From: Brucella pseudintermedia
GTDB lineage: Bacteria > Pseudomonadota > Alphaproteobacteria > Rhizobiales > Rhizobiaceae
Assembly (NCBI RefSeq): GCF_008932435.1
Contig: NZ_WBWE01000002.1
Location: forward strand, 1-64,000
DNA: 64,000 nucleotides
Reading direction: 5' to 3'
Part shown: positions 26,536 to 37,603 of the stretch, piece by piece
Position numbering within the stretch: the first letter of the stretch is position 1
Layout: each line of letters starts with the position of its first letter
Translations under genes and position numbers: made by a program
Notes under the pieces: generated by a model
Told to the model about the DNA's origin: nothing
The model's database searches: none
The model's input: the letters and a program-made list of their open reading frames with translations, nothing else

Positions 26536-26580
26536 CATTTTGTGCGTTATTTGACATTTGTTCATATATCGCACAAAATG
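26536..26580. promoter_or_regulatory. Candidate PcaR operator between pcaI and pcaR
   Basis: CATTTTGTGCG (26536-26546) and CGCACAAAATG (26570-26580) form an 11-bp inverted repeat 23 bp apart. Inside, GTTCATATATCGCAC (26560-26574) matches 12 of 15 positions of the Pseudomonas PcaR box as I remember it (GTTCGATAATCGCAC). TTGACA at 26551 could be a -35 element. Confidence 0.6.
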
Positions 26581-26602
26581 GCTGCGGCATTGAGGAGGCT
26601 TC

Positions 26603-27358
26603 ATGCGTGGAACGGATTTCATCGGCGGCTTTGCCAAAGGATTGAAGGTTATCGAAGCGTTCGGCGAAAATCAGCCACGTCTTTCGATCGCTGACGTTTC
26701 AAAGATCACTGGTCTCGACCGCGCAACAGCGCGGCGATGTCTGCTCACGCTCGCTGAATTGGGCTATGCCGAATATGACGGCAAGTTTTTCATGCTGCTG
26801 CCCAAAATTCTTCGACTCGGCCATGCCTATCTCTCTTCGACGCCGTTGCCGACGATCATTCAGCCGCATCTTGACCGGCTGGCCGACGCAGTGGGCGAGA
26901 GTGCGTCAGCATCCGTTCTGGATGGAACGGAAATTGTATACATCGCACGCGCCTCGCAGATGCGTGTCATGTCCATTAACCTGATGGCCGGAAGCAGGCT
27001 TCCAGCGTATTGCGCTTCGATGGGGCGTGTACTTCTTGCCTGGCTTCACGAAGCCGAAGCACTGGCAATTCTGGAACGCACCGGACGGAAAGCGCTGACG
27101 CCATTTACGAAAGTGACAATAGACCAATTGATGGCGGAACTGTCCGTTATTCGTGGCCAAGGTTATGCAATCAACGACCAGGAGTTGGAGCTCGGACTGC
27201 GTTCCATTGCCGTGCCAGTCTTCAATCATAGAGGCTTGGTGGTTGCAGCACTCAATATCGGGGCACCGGTAGCTCACGTCGAAACGGACGATCTGGTCGA
27301 ACGCTTTTTGCCCGCCATGTTGCAGGTTCAGTCGGACCTGCGAAGCTTGCTGAGATGA
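26603..27358 (+). CDS. pcaR: IclR-family regulator of pca genes
   Basis: A 251-residue IclR-type regulator: winged helix-turn-helix at about residues 12-70 (LSIADVSKITGLDRATARRCLLTLAELGY) and a C-terminal effector domain. Family hallmarks DGTEIVYIARA, GSRLPAYCASMGRVLLAWL and GLRSIAVPVFNHRGLVVAALNI are present. Its position divergent from pcaIJF identifies it as PcaR, which activates pca genes with beta-ketoadipate or its lactone. ATG 26603 is preceded by GAGGAG. Confidence 0.9.
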   Translation: MRGTDFIGGFAKGLKVIEAFGENQPRLSIADVSKITGLDRATARRCLLTLAELGYAEYDGKFFMLLPKILRLGHAYLSSTPLPTIIQPHLDRLADAVGESASASVLDGTEIVYIARASQMRVMSINLMAGSRLPAYCASMGRVLLAWLHEAEALAILERTGRKALTPFTKVTIDQLMAELSVIRGQGYAINDQELELGLRSIAVPVFNHRGLVVAALNIGAPVAHVETDDLVERFLPAMLQVQSDLRSLLR

Positions 27359-27381
27359 ACTGCAGAGGATGAATAATCCTA

Positions 27382-29580
<2,199 letters not shown>

Positions 29581-29592
29581 ATGCCCACGATT

Positions 29593-29626
29593 GATATGAC
29601 AAGTTCCTATCCGAACTTGTCATATC
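29593..29626. terminator. 14-bp-stem hairpin between pobA and pcaQ
   Basis: GATATGACAAGTTC / GAACTTGTCATATC with a CTATCC loop, perfectly paired. It sits between convergent genes but has no clear T-tract on either side. Confidence 0.55.
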
Positions 29627-29671
29627 TGGCGCTGTGAACCACCGCACAGGATTGGCTGGCCGCGTTGGTTT

Positions 29672-30586
29672 CTAAGGCTTCAAGCCAGCCGCTTCACGCA
29701 ATGTCTGGATCAGTATCTGCATCGCAGCGGTCTGCACCATGTCGGTTCGCATTGTGAGACCTACCGGTCCTGTTGTCTCACTTGTATCGATGGGCAACAC
29801 AACAAGCTTCCCCTCCGCGACATCCCTGGCCGCGACGCCCTCCGAAATAATCCACACCGCGTCGCTGTCGCGGACAAATGCGCGTCCGAAGGCATCGGAT
29901 ACGGTTTCTATCTGAACCGGGATGGTTCCGATTCCATTGGCAATCAGCAGCCGGTCGACAAAGGGACGAATGATCGAATGGCGTGTCGGCATCAAAACCG
30001 GATAGTCCGCCAGCTTTTCGAAGACCGCGTGTTCAGTTGCCAAGGGGTGCCCTGCCCTTACCAGGAAGCGGACTTGCTCGGAGTAAAGATGTTCAAAGGA
30101 AAAGCCGGTCATCTTTTCCGGCGCAGCAAGCCGCCCAACGACCAGATCGAGATCGCCAACCCGCAACTGCTCCAGCAGCACAGCATTCTCACCCGTCACG
30201 ATTTTGACCCGGCTGGACGTTCTCTCCGCAAGAAACAAGCTCATTGCTTTCGGCATGATACGCGTCGACACCGTTGGCAATGCGCCTATACGGATGGGCG
30301 GCCCGGAGCCATCCAGCTCCTGCGAGACAGAATCCAGCCCTTGCCGCAAGGCCGCCAGCGCTGTCCCGGCGTGACGAAGGAACACTTCACCGAACCGCGT
30401 CACCCTTATTCCGCGACCGTCGCGCTCCACGACCGGAACGCCCAGAATTTCCTCCAGTTCGCGCATCGTCTTGGTCACGGCGGGTTGGCTGATATTCAAG
30501 ACCTCGGAAGCCTTGACCACGCTTTTCTGTCGCGCAACCTCAACGAACGTATGTAAATGGCGAAATTTTATACGGTTCCCAATCAC
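29672..30586 (-). CDS. pcaQ: LysR-type activator of pcaDCHGB
   Basis: A 304-residue LysR-family regulator: helix-turn-helix at about residues 18-40 (KSVVKASEVLNISQPAVTKTM), with an effector-binding domain from about 95. Divergent position to pcaD is that of PcaQ in Agrobacterium and Sinorhizobium, where beta-carboxy-cis,cis-muconate and gamma-carboxymuconolactone act as co-inducers. A motif close to the published PcaQ consensus lies just upstream at 30593-30608. Confidence 0.95.
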   Translation of the reverse strand: MIGNRIKFRHLHTFVEVARQKSVVKASEVLNISQPAVTKTMRELEEILGVPVVERDGRGIRVTRFGEVFLRHAGTALAALRQGLDSVSQELDGSGPPIRIGALPTVSTRIMPKAMSLFLAERTSSRVKIVTGENAVLLEQLRVGDLDLVVGRLAAPEKMTGFSFEHLYSEQVRFLVRAGHPLATEHAVFEKLADYPVLMPTRHSIIRPFVDRLLIANGIGTIPVQIETVSDAFGRAFVRDSDAVWIISEGVAARDVAEGKLVVLPIDTSETTGPVGLTMRTDMVQTAAMQILIQTLREAAGLKP

Positions 30587-30592
30587 CTATCT

Positions 30593-30608
30593 ATAACCTT
30601 ATAGTTAT
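30593..30608. promoter_or_regulatory. Candidate PcaQ-binding site before pcaD
   Basis: ATAACC-TTAT-AGTTAT, close to the PcaQ motif ATAACC-N4-GGTTAA known from rhizobia. It lies 72 bp before pcaD and 7 bp before the pcaQ start, so it could serve both. Confidence 0.7.
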
Positions 30609-30679
30609 GCTTTTAGCCAAGAATATCATTTTACTTAACCAGTTGAAAGAATGACAGTACGACGCAAGAGGAGAAAGCC

Positions 30680-31471
30680 GTGCAATTCGCATCCGTAAAC
30701 GACGTGGTCATCCACTACGACTTTCAGCGGGCGGCAGCCGAAAAGCCCGTTCTGGTATTCATCAACTCGCTCGGGACTGATTTCCGCATATGGGATGAAG
30801 TTGGTGTACGCCTGCGCAACGACGCATCAATTCTTGTCTATGACAAACGAGGACACGGTCTTTCGGACATCGGAAACACTCCTTACACAATCGAACAGCT
30901 TGCCGCCGATCTCACCGCGCTGCTCGACATGCTTTCGATAAGGCAAGCGATCATCTGCGGTCTTTCTGTCGGCGGTTTGATTGCGCAGGGTGTTTTTGCC
31001 GCGCGGCCCGAGCTGGTGACAGCGCTTGTTCTGTCCAACACAGCCCATAAGATCGGCACTGCCGATATGTGGGATGCGCGTATTGCTGCTATTCGGGAGA
31101 AGGGTCTCGCAAGCATTCTCGACGCGACAATGCCACGCTGGTTCACCTCTGCCTATCGTCGTCCCGACAATCCGTCCTATCGCGCTTATTGCAATATGTT
31201 CGTTCGGCAACCACTCGAAGGCTATGTCGCCACCTGCACCGCATTGCGTGACGCCGATTTAACTCAAGTAGCCAGGAATATCTCGGTGCCGACATTGTGT
31301 CTGGTCGGCGAGCAAGACGGCTCCACGCCGCCGCCTGTTGTGCGGGAACTGGCAGGCCTCATTCCTGAAGCAGATTTCGCAGAGATTGCTGCCAGCGGCC
31401 ATATCCCCTGCGTTGAACAACCCGACGTCTATGTCTCGCTCTTGCGCAACTTTATTTCAAACAGATTCTAG
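30680..31471 (+). CDS. pcaD: 3-oxoadipate enol-lactonase
   Basis: A 263-residue alpha/beta hydrolase that opens beta-ketoadipate enol-lactone to 3-oxoadipate. Nucleophile Ser96 in CGLSVGG, Asp213 in GEQDGSTPP and His241 in ASGHIPC form the triad. The start is GTG 30680 after GAGGAG. It leads pcaDCHGB, 14 bp before pcaC. Confidence 0.95.
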   Translation: MQFASVNDVVIHYDFQRAAAEKPVLVFINSLGTDFRIWDEVGVRLRNDASILVYDKRGHGLSDIGNTPYTIEQLAADLTALLDMLSIRQAIICGLSVGGLIAQGVFAARPELVTALVLSNTAHKIGTADMWDARIAAIREKGLASILDATMPRWFTSAYRRPDNPSYRAYCNMFVRQPLEGYVATCTALRDADLTQVARNISVPTLCLVGEQDGSTPPPVVRELAGLIPEADFAEIAASGHIPCVEQPDVYVSLLRNFISNRF

Positions 31472-31485
31472 CATGGAGAATAACC

Positions 31486-31893
31486 ATGGCTGACAATGCC
31501 GTGCGGTCGGAACGTTACAAGATCGGCATGAATGTGCGCCGTTCGGTTCTGGGCGATACGCATGTTGATCGCGCTTCAAACAGCGCAACCGATCTTGATG
31601 CGCCGTTTCAAGAGCTTATAACGGAAGCCGCGTGGGGAACCGTCTGGTCGCGTCCGGGCTGGACCAAACGGGAGCGTTCGATTGTCACCATTGCGCTTCT
31701 GGCCGCACTCGGACAGGACGACGAGGTTGCCATGCATATACGCGCCACCAAGAATACAGGCGCGACGAGGGAGGACATCTGCGAAGCATTAATGCATGTC
31801 GCTATCTATGCGGGAGTTCCGGCATCGAACCACGCTTTCAAGATCGCCAAGCAGACTTATGCGCAGATGGATGCGGAGGAAGCCCAAAAATGA
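31486..31893 (+). CDS. pcaC: 4-carboxymuconolactone decarboxylase
   Basis: A 135-residue all-helical CMD-family protein that decarboxylates gamma-carboxymuconolactone to the enol-lactone used by PcaD. Conserved stretches are [19 protein letters not shown] and the helix [19 protein letters not shown]. Here it is a free-standing protein, not fused to PcaD as in some actinobacteria. ATG overlaps the following pcaH by ATGA; GGAG precedes its own start. Confidence 0.95.
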   Translation: MADNAVRSERYKIGMNVRRSVLGDTHVDRASNSATDLDAPFQELITEAAWGTVWSRPGWTKRERSIVTIALLAALGQDDEVAMHIRATKNTGATREDICEALMHVAIYAGVPASNHAFKIAKQTYAQMDAEEAQK

Positions 31894-32630
31894 AAAACAG
31901 CCTGCCGGAGACAACTCCATTCTTTGCGCGCGATCTGTCGATGCATCCGCCGGCCTATACGCCGTGGTACAAGACTTCTGTGCTCCGTTCGCCTACCCGA
32001 GCCCTGCTTTCTCTTGAAGGCACCAAAAGTGAAATTACCGGCCCGGTATTCGGGCACAATATGTTGCATGAACTGGATAACGATCTCATCCTCAACTATG
32101 CGCGCCCCGGTGAGATGCCCATAGGCCCGCGCATTCTTGTGCACGGTCGTGTTCTGGACGAAAGCAACCGGCCCGTTCCGGGCGCGCTCCTGGAATTCTG
32201 GCAGGCCAATGCCGGCGGACGTTACCGTCATAAGAAAGAAACCTATCTTGCGGCCATCGATCCAAATTTCGGCGGTGTCGGCCGCACTATCACGGATGAA
32301 GACGGCTATTACTGGTTCAAGACCATAAAGCCCGGTCCATATCCCTGGCCGAACGGCGTGAACGACTGGCGCCCGGCTCACATTCATTTCTCGGTGTTCG
32401 GCCATGGCTTTGCGCAACGCCTCATCACACAAATGTACTTCGAAGGCGATCCATTGATCTGGATGTGCCCGATCGTCAAAACCATCCCGGACAGATCGGC
32501 CGTCGAACGGCTGGTCGCACCGCTCGATATGAACGCCAGTCTGCCGATGGATATGCTCGCTTATAAGTTCGATATCGTGTTGCGCGGCCGCCGTTCAACC
32601 CTCTTCGAAAATCGTCCGGAGGGCAATTAG
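31890..32630 (+). CDS. pcaH: Protocatechuate 3,4-dioxygenase beta subunit
   Basis: A 246-residue iron-binding subunit that cleaves the protocatechuate ring between the hydroxyls. All Fe(III) ligands are seen with the right spacing: Tyr112 (GRYRHK), Tyr151 (GPYPWP), His164 and His166 (RPAHIHF); Arg161 matches the active-site arginine. ATG 31890 overlaps pcaC by ATGA with GGAGG upstream. Frames beginning further upstream lie inside pcaC and are rejected. Confidence 0.97.
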   Translation: MKNSLPETTPFFARDLSMHPPAYTPWYKTSVLRSPTRALLSLEGTKSEITGPVFGHNMLHELDNDLILNYARPGEMPIGPRILVHGRVLDESNRPVPGALLEFWQANAGGRYRHKKETYLAAIDPNFGGVGRTITDEDGYYWFKTIKPGPYPWPNGVNDWRPAHIHFSVFGHGFAQRLITQMYFEGDPLIWMCPIVKTIPDRSAVERLVAPLDMNASLPMDMLAYKFDIVLRGRRSTLFENRPEGN

Positions 32631-32631
32631 T

Positions 32632-33249
32632 ATGGCGCAACCTCTCACATATCTGAAAGAAACGGCGTCACAGACCGCCGGCCCTTATGTCCATATCGGT
32701 TTGACCCCGAACTTTGTCGGGATCAGCGGCGTCTTCGAGCAGGATCTTGGGTCCGGCCCCCTCTATGGTGAGGAGACCACGGGCGAACGCATCACCATCA
32801 AAGGCCGTGTCATTGACGGAATGGGCGCGCCGCTTCGCGATGCGCTTGTCGAAATATGGCAGGCTGACGCACGCGGCCTTTATAACAGCCCTTCTGAAAC
32901 CGGCGGCAAGGCCGACGTGGGCTTTCGTGGTTGGGGCCGGTGCCCGAGCCATATGGACACAGGCGAGTTTACTTTCGAGACGATCAAGCCTGGTCGCGTT
33001 CCTTTCAAGGACGGTCGCCTCATGGCGCCGCACGTCGTCTTGTGGATCGTGGCCCGCGGCATTAATCTTGGCTTGCAGACACGAATGTACTTTTCCGACG
33101 AAGCCGATGCCAATACCGAGGATCCTATCCTTGCTCGCATTGAGCACCGCAGCCGGGTGCAAACCCTTATCGGTCAGCGCGAGAGTAGCGTCTATCATTT
33201 CGATATTCACTTACAGGGCGAGAAAGAAACCGTCTTTTTCGATATTTGA
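32632..33249 (+). CDS. pcaG: Protocatechuate 3,4-dioxygenase alpha subunit
   Basis: A 205-residue subunit paralogous to PcaH but lacking the iron ligands, as expected. The intradiol fold is seen in TIKGRVIDGMGAPLRDALVE, FRGWGRCPSHMDTGEFTFETIK (shown in part) and APHVVLWIVARGINLGL. The alpha and beta subunits form the protomer of the oligomeric enzyme. It starts 1 bp after pcaH stops. Confidence 0.96.
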   Translation: MAQPLTYLKETASQTAGPYVHIGLTPNFVGISGVFEQDLGSGPLYGEETTGERITIKGRVIDGMGAPLRDALVEIWQADARGLYNSPSETGGKADVGFRGWGRCPSHMDTGEFTFETIKPGRVPFKDGRLMAPHVVLWIVARGINLGLQTRMYFSDEADANTEDPILARIEHRSRVQTLIGQRESSVYHFDIHLQGEKETVFFDI

Positions 33250-33252
33250 CGC

Positions 33253-34317
33253 ATGAGTATCTCGGTCTTCGAACATCCATTTCTGGCACAGCTCTTCGGC
33301 GATGACGAAGAGATATTGAGTCTGTTTACGGGGACAGCCGATATTTCGGAAATGTTACGTTACGAAGCCGCTTTGTCGGATGCTCAAGCCGATCTCGGCC
33401 TGATACCCACCGAGGCTAGACTTGCGATCGCGAAAACGATGGAGACGTTTGAACCCAACCTCCCGAATCTCGCAAAGGCAACGGCGCGCGATGGCGTGGT
33501 TATTCCTTCGCTCGTGAAAGAGCTAAAGTCGGCTGTCGGGAAAGATTATGGAGAATATGTCCATTTTGGCGCGACGAGCCAGGATGTCATCGATACGAGT
33601 CTCGTTTTGCGATTGAAACGCATAAGCTCAATTCTCCACGGACGAATTCAACAACTCGTACGGCGCTACGACTGGCTTGATGTGACGTTCGGAAAGAACG
33701 CGCTGACCGGCTATACACGTATGCAGCCTGCTCTTCCCATAACCGTATCGGACCGCATATCGAGCTGGAAACATCCTCTCTGCGCTTACAGCGCGAAGTT
33801 GGACGCCATCTCCTTTCCCGTGCAGTTCGGAGGCGCGGCAGGAACGCTTGAAAAATTCGGCGAGCAAGGGCCTGCCCTGCGTGCGCTGCTAGCACAAAAG
33901 CTGGAATTGCACGATAATCCGCAATGGCACAGCCAGCGCGCATTTATCGTCGAGTTCGGCAATTTGCTTTCGCTTCTCACGGGGACTCTGGGAAAATTCG
34001 GGCAGGATATCGCACTCATGGCCGAAACGGGCGAGGAACTCACCTTGACAGGAGGCGGCGGTTCGTCGGCTATGCCGCACAAGCAAAATCCGGTAGGCGC
34101 AGAGATACTGGTTAGCCTGGCTCGTTTCAACGCAGCCCAAATGGGAGGGCTTCATCAGGCAATGGTGCACGAACAGGAACGCTCAGGAGCGGCCTGGATG
34201 GTGGAATGGATGATCCTGCCACAGATCGTTGCGTCAACAGGCGGCGCTCTCAACATAGCATCAGCGCTAATCGACAAGGTCGTCCGGATCGGCACTGGAC
34301 CTGCGGCAAATACATAA
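33253..34317 (+). CDS. pcaB: 3-carboxy-cis,cis-muconate cycloisomerase
   Basis: A 354-residue member of the fumarase/argininosuccinate lyase superfamily that lactonises beta-carboxymuconate. The signature GGGGSSAMPHKQNPVGAE is at about residues 273-290, and HFGATSQDVIDTS at about 105. The alphaproteobacterial form is shorter than the roughly 450-residue Pseudomonas enzyme and lacks the C-terminal domain; the length here is normal for the group. The second PcaQ-like box overlaps its stop codon. Confidence 0.95.
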   Translation: MSISVFEHPFLAQLFGDDEEILSLFTGTADISEMLRYEAALSDAQADLGLIPTEARLAIAKTMETFEPNLPNLAKATARDGVVIPSLVKELKSAVGKDYGEYVHFGATSQDVIDTSLVLRLKRISSILHGRIQQLVRRYDWLDVTFGKNALTGYTRMQPALPITVSDRISSWKHPLCAYSAKLDAISFPVQFGGAAGTLEKFGEQGPALRALLAQKLELHDNPQWHSQRAFIVEFGNLLSLLTGTLGKFGQDIALMAETGEELTLTGGGGSSAMPHKQNPVGAEILVSLARFNAAQMGGLHQAMVHEQERSGAAWMVEWMILPQIVASTGGALNIASALIDKVVRIGTGPAANT

Positions 34318-34329
34318 CCATCCGAGTAT
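34314..34329. promoter_or_regulatory. Candidate PcaQ-binding site before the aromatic-substrate importer
   Basis: ATAACC-ATCC-GAGTAT: the left half is perfect, the right half 4 of 6 to GGTTAT. It overlaps the pcaB stop codon and lies about 118 bp before the transporter's binding-protein gene. Confidence 0.45.
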
Positions 34330-34447
34330 CAATTATAAGAAATTTTTCATTTTACATGACCATTTAGATAGGCATGCTGAAATCAGGACATTCCCTGTTG
34401 CGATGAGACGGTCACGGGCAGGAATGGTGGGCGATAGGGAGGAGAAC

Positions 34448-35620
34448 ATGAAGAAAATCGCAATAACCGCGCTCGCGGTGTTTTCACTTGCAACGTCAGC
34501 AGCTTATGCGGACGTGGTGAAGGTCGGTGTCATCGGTCCATTTTCAGGCCCATTTGCCCTTCAGGGCAAAAACTTTAAAGCCGGTATCGACGCCTATATG
34601 GCCGAACATGGCAGCAAGATCGGCGATGACACTGTAGAGGTCGTTTATCGCGATGTGCCGCAAGCAGACCCTGCGCAGTCAAAGGCACTTGCGCAGGAAC
34701 TGGTGGTCAAGGAAGGCGTGCAATACCTCGCCGGTTTTTACTTCACTCCTGACGCCATGGCGGTTACGCCGATCCTCAAGCAAGGCAATGTGCCCATGGT
34801 GGTCATGAATGCCGCCACATCTTCCATCGTCACCAAGAGTCCCTATGTGGTGCGCACATCGTTCACAACCTGGCAGACTTCGACCCCGATTGCAAAAGTC
34901 GCACTGGACAAAGGCGTCAAAAAGGTCATCTCGGTCGTAAGCGACTATGGGCCGGGTGTGGATGCCGAAAATGCTTTCAAGGCGGCTTTCACAGAAGCTG
35001 GGGGCGAAGTGGTCGAAGCAATTCGCATGCCGCTTGCCACGAACGATTTCAGCCCGATCATGCAACGCATCAAGGATTCCGGCGCACAAGGTGTCTTCGC
35101 TTTCCTGCCGTCGGGACCAACCACACTCGGTTTCATGAAATCCTATGTCGATAACGGCTTGAAGAGCTCCGGCATCCACCTTTTCGCTCCGGGCGATCTG
35201 ACCCAGGAATCCGATCTTCCCGCACTCGGAGAAAATGCTCTCGGTGTTCTAACGACTTTCCACTACGCGGTTTCCCATGACTCGCCGGAGAACAAGAAGT
35301 TTGTCGAGGAAGCCCGAAAAGCCATCGGCAATCCTGTCGAATTATCTTTTCCTTCGGTTGGCGCCTATGACGGCATGCATGTCATATATAAGATGATCGA
35401 AGCGACCGGCGGCAAAAAAGATGCTGAAAAGGCGGTTGATGCCGTGAAAGGTATGGAATGGATCAGCCCCCGCGGCCCGGTATCCATTGATCCCGAAAGC
35501 CGTCACATGACGCAGAATATTTATTTGCGCGAAGTAGCCAAGGCTGAGGATGGCACCTACTACAACAAGGAAATCCAAACCTTCGAGAAGCAGGGAGACC
35601 CCGGGCTTAAAGGTCAATAA
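34448..35620 (+). CDS. Binding protein of a probable protocatechuate/hydroxybenzoate ABC importer (PcaM-like)
   Basis: A 390-residue LivK-type type 1 periplasmic binding protein with signal peptide (residues 1-21, ending AAYA). The mature start VVKVGVIGPFSGPFALQGKNFKAG is typical of binders of branched-chain amino acids and aromatic acids. ATG 34448 has GGAGGAG just upstream. It follows pcaB directly. In Sinorhizobium meliloti PcaQ is known to control a protocatechuate-inducible ABC system, pcaMNVWX, of this family; equivalence here rests on context. Confidence 0.85.
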   Translation: MKKIAITALAVFSLATSAAYADVVKVGVIGPFSGPFALQGKNFKAGIDAYMAEHGSKIGDDTVEVVYRDVPQADPAQSKALAQELVVKEGVQYLAGFYFTPDAMAVTPILKQGNVPMVVMNAATSSIVTKSPYVVRTSFTTWQTSTPIAKVALDKGVKKVISVVSDYGPGVDAENAFKAAFTEAGGEVVEAIRMPLATNDFSPIMQRIKDSGAQGVFAFLPSGPTTLGFMKSYVDNGLKSSGIHLFAPGDLTQESDLPALGENALGVLTTFHYAVSHDSPENKKFVEEARKAIGNPVELSFPSVGAYDGMHVIYKMIEATGGKKDAEKAVDAVKGMEWISPRGPVSIDPESRHMTQNIYLREVAKAEDGTYYNKEIQTFEKQGDPGLKGQ

Positions 35621-35698
35621 ACCAGCGGCTAATACTGCCCTATTACCCGGAGAGACGTGAACGTCTTCACTCCCGGTTCGCAACTGTTTGTTTTACCG

Positions 35699-35735
35699 CG
35701 TATCCCGAAAAGCAGCTTCCGCACTTCGGGATACG
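35699..35735 (+). promoter_or_regulatory. Intercistronic hairpin after the PcaM-like gene
   Basis: CGTATCCCGAA / TTCGGGATACG, perfect 11-bp stem, 15-nt loop, ending 18 bp before the permease start. A second small dyad, AGACGT-GA-ACGTCT, lies at about 35653-35666. Confidence 0.45.
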
Positions 35736-35753
35736 TTCCAGCAGGATCATTCA

Positions 35754-36623
35754 ATGCAGACAGTGTTCAGCATTGCTGTCGATGCCCTTGCCTACGGCAT
35801 GGTGCTTTTCGTTATTTCCATCGGCCTCTCGGTCACCATGGGTTTGATGCGCGTCGTCAATCTGGCTCATGGCGCATTTGCGATGATCGGCGGCTATTTC
35901 GCATCCTATGCTGCCCAGCAGCTTGGCCTCAATTACGGTTTTGCGATTATTCTTGCCGTCGCCAGCACAATGGTGATCGCAGTGCCAGTGGAAAGGCTGC
36001 TCTATCGGCGCATTTATGGAGCGCCCGAACTGACACAGGTGTTGATGACGATCGGCATCACTTTCTGCATCATAGGTCTCACCAATTACATATTCGGACC
36101 GACTTTGAAAACGATCCCCTTGCCCGAAGTGCTACGCGGGTCGGTCGATCTCGGATTTCGCGCTATTGCGAAACACCGTGTCTTTGCAATCGGCTGCGGT
36201 TTGGCAGTCGCCCTTGGCCTCTGGTACATCATGGAACGCACTGCTTTCGGCGTGAAACTGCGCGCCGCAGTCGACAATGCCAATATGGCGGCGGCTCTCG
36301 GTGTGCGAACTGAAATCGTTTATGCAATCAGCTTTGCGCTTGCTATCGGGCTTGCAGCCTTCGGTGGGGTCGTTGGTGCGGAACTTCTGCCCGTCGAGCC
36401 CTATTACGCACTCCGCTACATGGTGACCTTTCTGGTGGTTGTCTCCGTTGGCGGTGCGGGCTCCATACCCGGTGCTCTGATCGCCTGCCTCCTGCTCGGC
36501 GCAATCGATACGACCGGTCGTTATCTTGCACCTGAATATGGAGAGTTCTTCTTTTATTTGGCGGTGATCGTCATTGTGACCCTGTTCCCGCGCGGTCTCG
36601 CAGGAAGGCTAGCCAGAAAATGA
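35754..36623 (+). CDS. LivH-type permease of the aromatic-acid importer
   Basis: A 289-residue permease with about eight hydrophobic segments. The LivH hallmark GLMRVVNLAHGAFAMIGGYF (about residues 28-47) and the coupling region NANMAAALGVRT are present. ATG 35754 has AGGA upstream; the 35688 frame start lies within the hairpin region. Overlaps the LivM-type gene by ATGA. Confidence 0.88.
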   Translation: MQTVFSIAVDALAYGMVLFVISIGLSVTMGLMRVVNLAHGAFAMIGGYFASYAAQQLGLNYGFAIILAVASTMVIAVPVERLLYRRIYGAPELTQVLMTIGITFCIIGLTNYIFGPTLKTIPLPEVLRGSVDLGFRAIAKHRVFAIGCGLAVALGLWYIMERTAFGVKLRAAVDNANMAAALGVRTEIVYAISFALAIGLAAFGGVVGAELLPVEPYYALRYMVTFLVVVSVGGAGSIPGALIACLLLGAIDTTGRYLAPEYGEFFFYLAVIVIVTLFPRGLAGRLARK

Positions 36624-37603
36624 CCGATATGACGCAAAGCCTCCACCAACGCCGTCATTCCCCTGCGGGATTCCTCGGCATCATAGCGATCATCCTGGCC
36701 AGCATCATCGGCTGGTTTCTGTTTCCCGATAATCTGGCACTGCTGACACGCATCATAGCAATTGCCTTGCTCGTCTTGTCGCTTGACCTGGTAACGGGGT
36801 ACTGTGGCATTGCAACGCTTGGTCATGCTGCACTTTTCGGCGCTGGCGCATATGGTGCCGGTATCGCTGCTGCTCATTTCGGAATTACCGACCCAATCCT
36901 GATGACACTCATCGGCCTGATCGCGGGCGCGATCACCGGACTTGTTTCCGGAGCGGTCATTTTGCGTGCCCACGGTCTCGCTCAACTCGTTCTATCGATT
37001 GCCGTGATCCATCTTTTTCACGAAGCAGCCAATAAGGCATCAAGCTGGACCGGCGGCAGCGACGGGCTAAGCGGCATTTCGCCCGATCCGATCCTCGGCA
37101 TATTCGAGTTCGATCTCTACGGACACACCGTCTACATTTATGCCGTGTTCCTGCTGCTCGCTTCCTTCGTCTTCCTGCGCTTTGTCGTGCGCTCGCCCTT
37201 CGGCATGCTTTGCCGGGGCGTAAAAGAAGATCCGGTCCGTATTCACGCAATGGGAGCTTCGGTTCAGTCAGCGCAGCTTCGCATGTATGTTATCTCCGGT
37301 GCCATTGCCGGCATTGGCGGAGCGCTGAACGCCATTTCAACGCAGGTCGTCGGGCTCGACAGTCTTAGCTTCACCCTGTCGGCTGAAGCTTTGGTGATGC
37401 TGGTTCTTGGCGGTACGGGATCGTTGTTCGGCGGGCTGATCGGCACGATAGTCTTCATGTGGTTTGAGGATCTGGTTTCGGCCGCAAATCCCTTCCACTG
37501 GCTTACAATGGTTGGCGCCCTGCTGATTGCTGTCGTGCTGTTTGCGCCGCGCGGTCTCTATGGAACCGTGGCCTATTACTTTGAAAAGAAGGCGCATCGC
37601 TAA
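36620..37603 (+). CDS. LivM-type permease of the aromatic-acid importer
   Basis: A 327-residue second permease. The family pattern DLVTGYCGIATLGHAALFGAGAY (part of about 55-80) and coupling loop KEDPVRIHAMGAS are visible. SWTGGSDGLSGI is a usual LivM periplasmic loop. It overlaps the preceding permease by ATGA, and its stop overlaps the ATPase start as TAATG. Confidence 0.88.
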   Translation: MTDMTQSLHQRRHSPAGFLGIIAIILASIIGWFLFPDNLALLTRIIAIALLVLSLDLVTGYCGIATLGHAALFGAGAYGAGIAAAHFGITDPILMTLIGLIAGAITGLVSGAVILRAHGLAQLVLSIAVIHLFHEAANKASSWTGGSDGLSGISPDPILGIFEFDLYGHTVYIYAVFLLLASFVFLRFVVRSPFGMLCRGVKEDPVRIHAMGASVQSAQLRMYVISGAIAGIGGALNAISTQVVGLDSLSFTLSAEALVMLVLGGTGSLFGGLIGTIVFMWFEDLVSAANPFHWLTMVGALLIAVVLFAPRGLYGTVAYYFEKKAHR

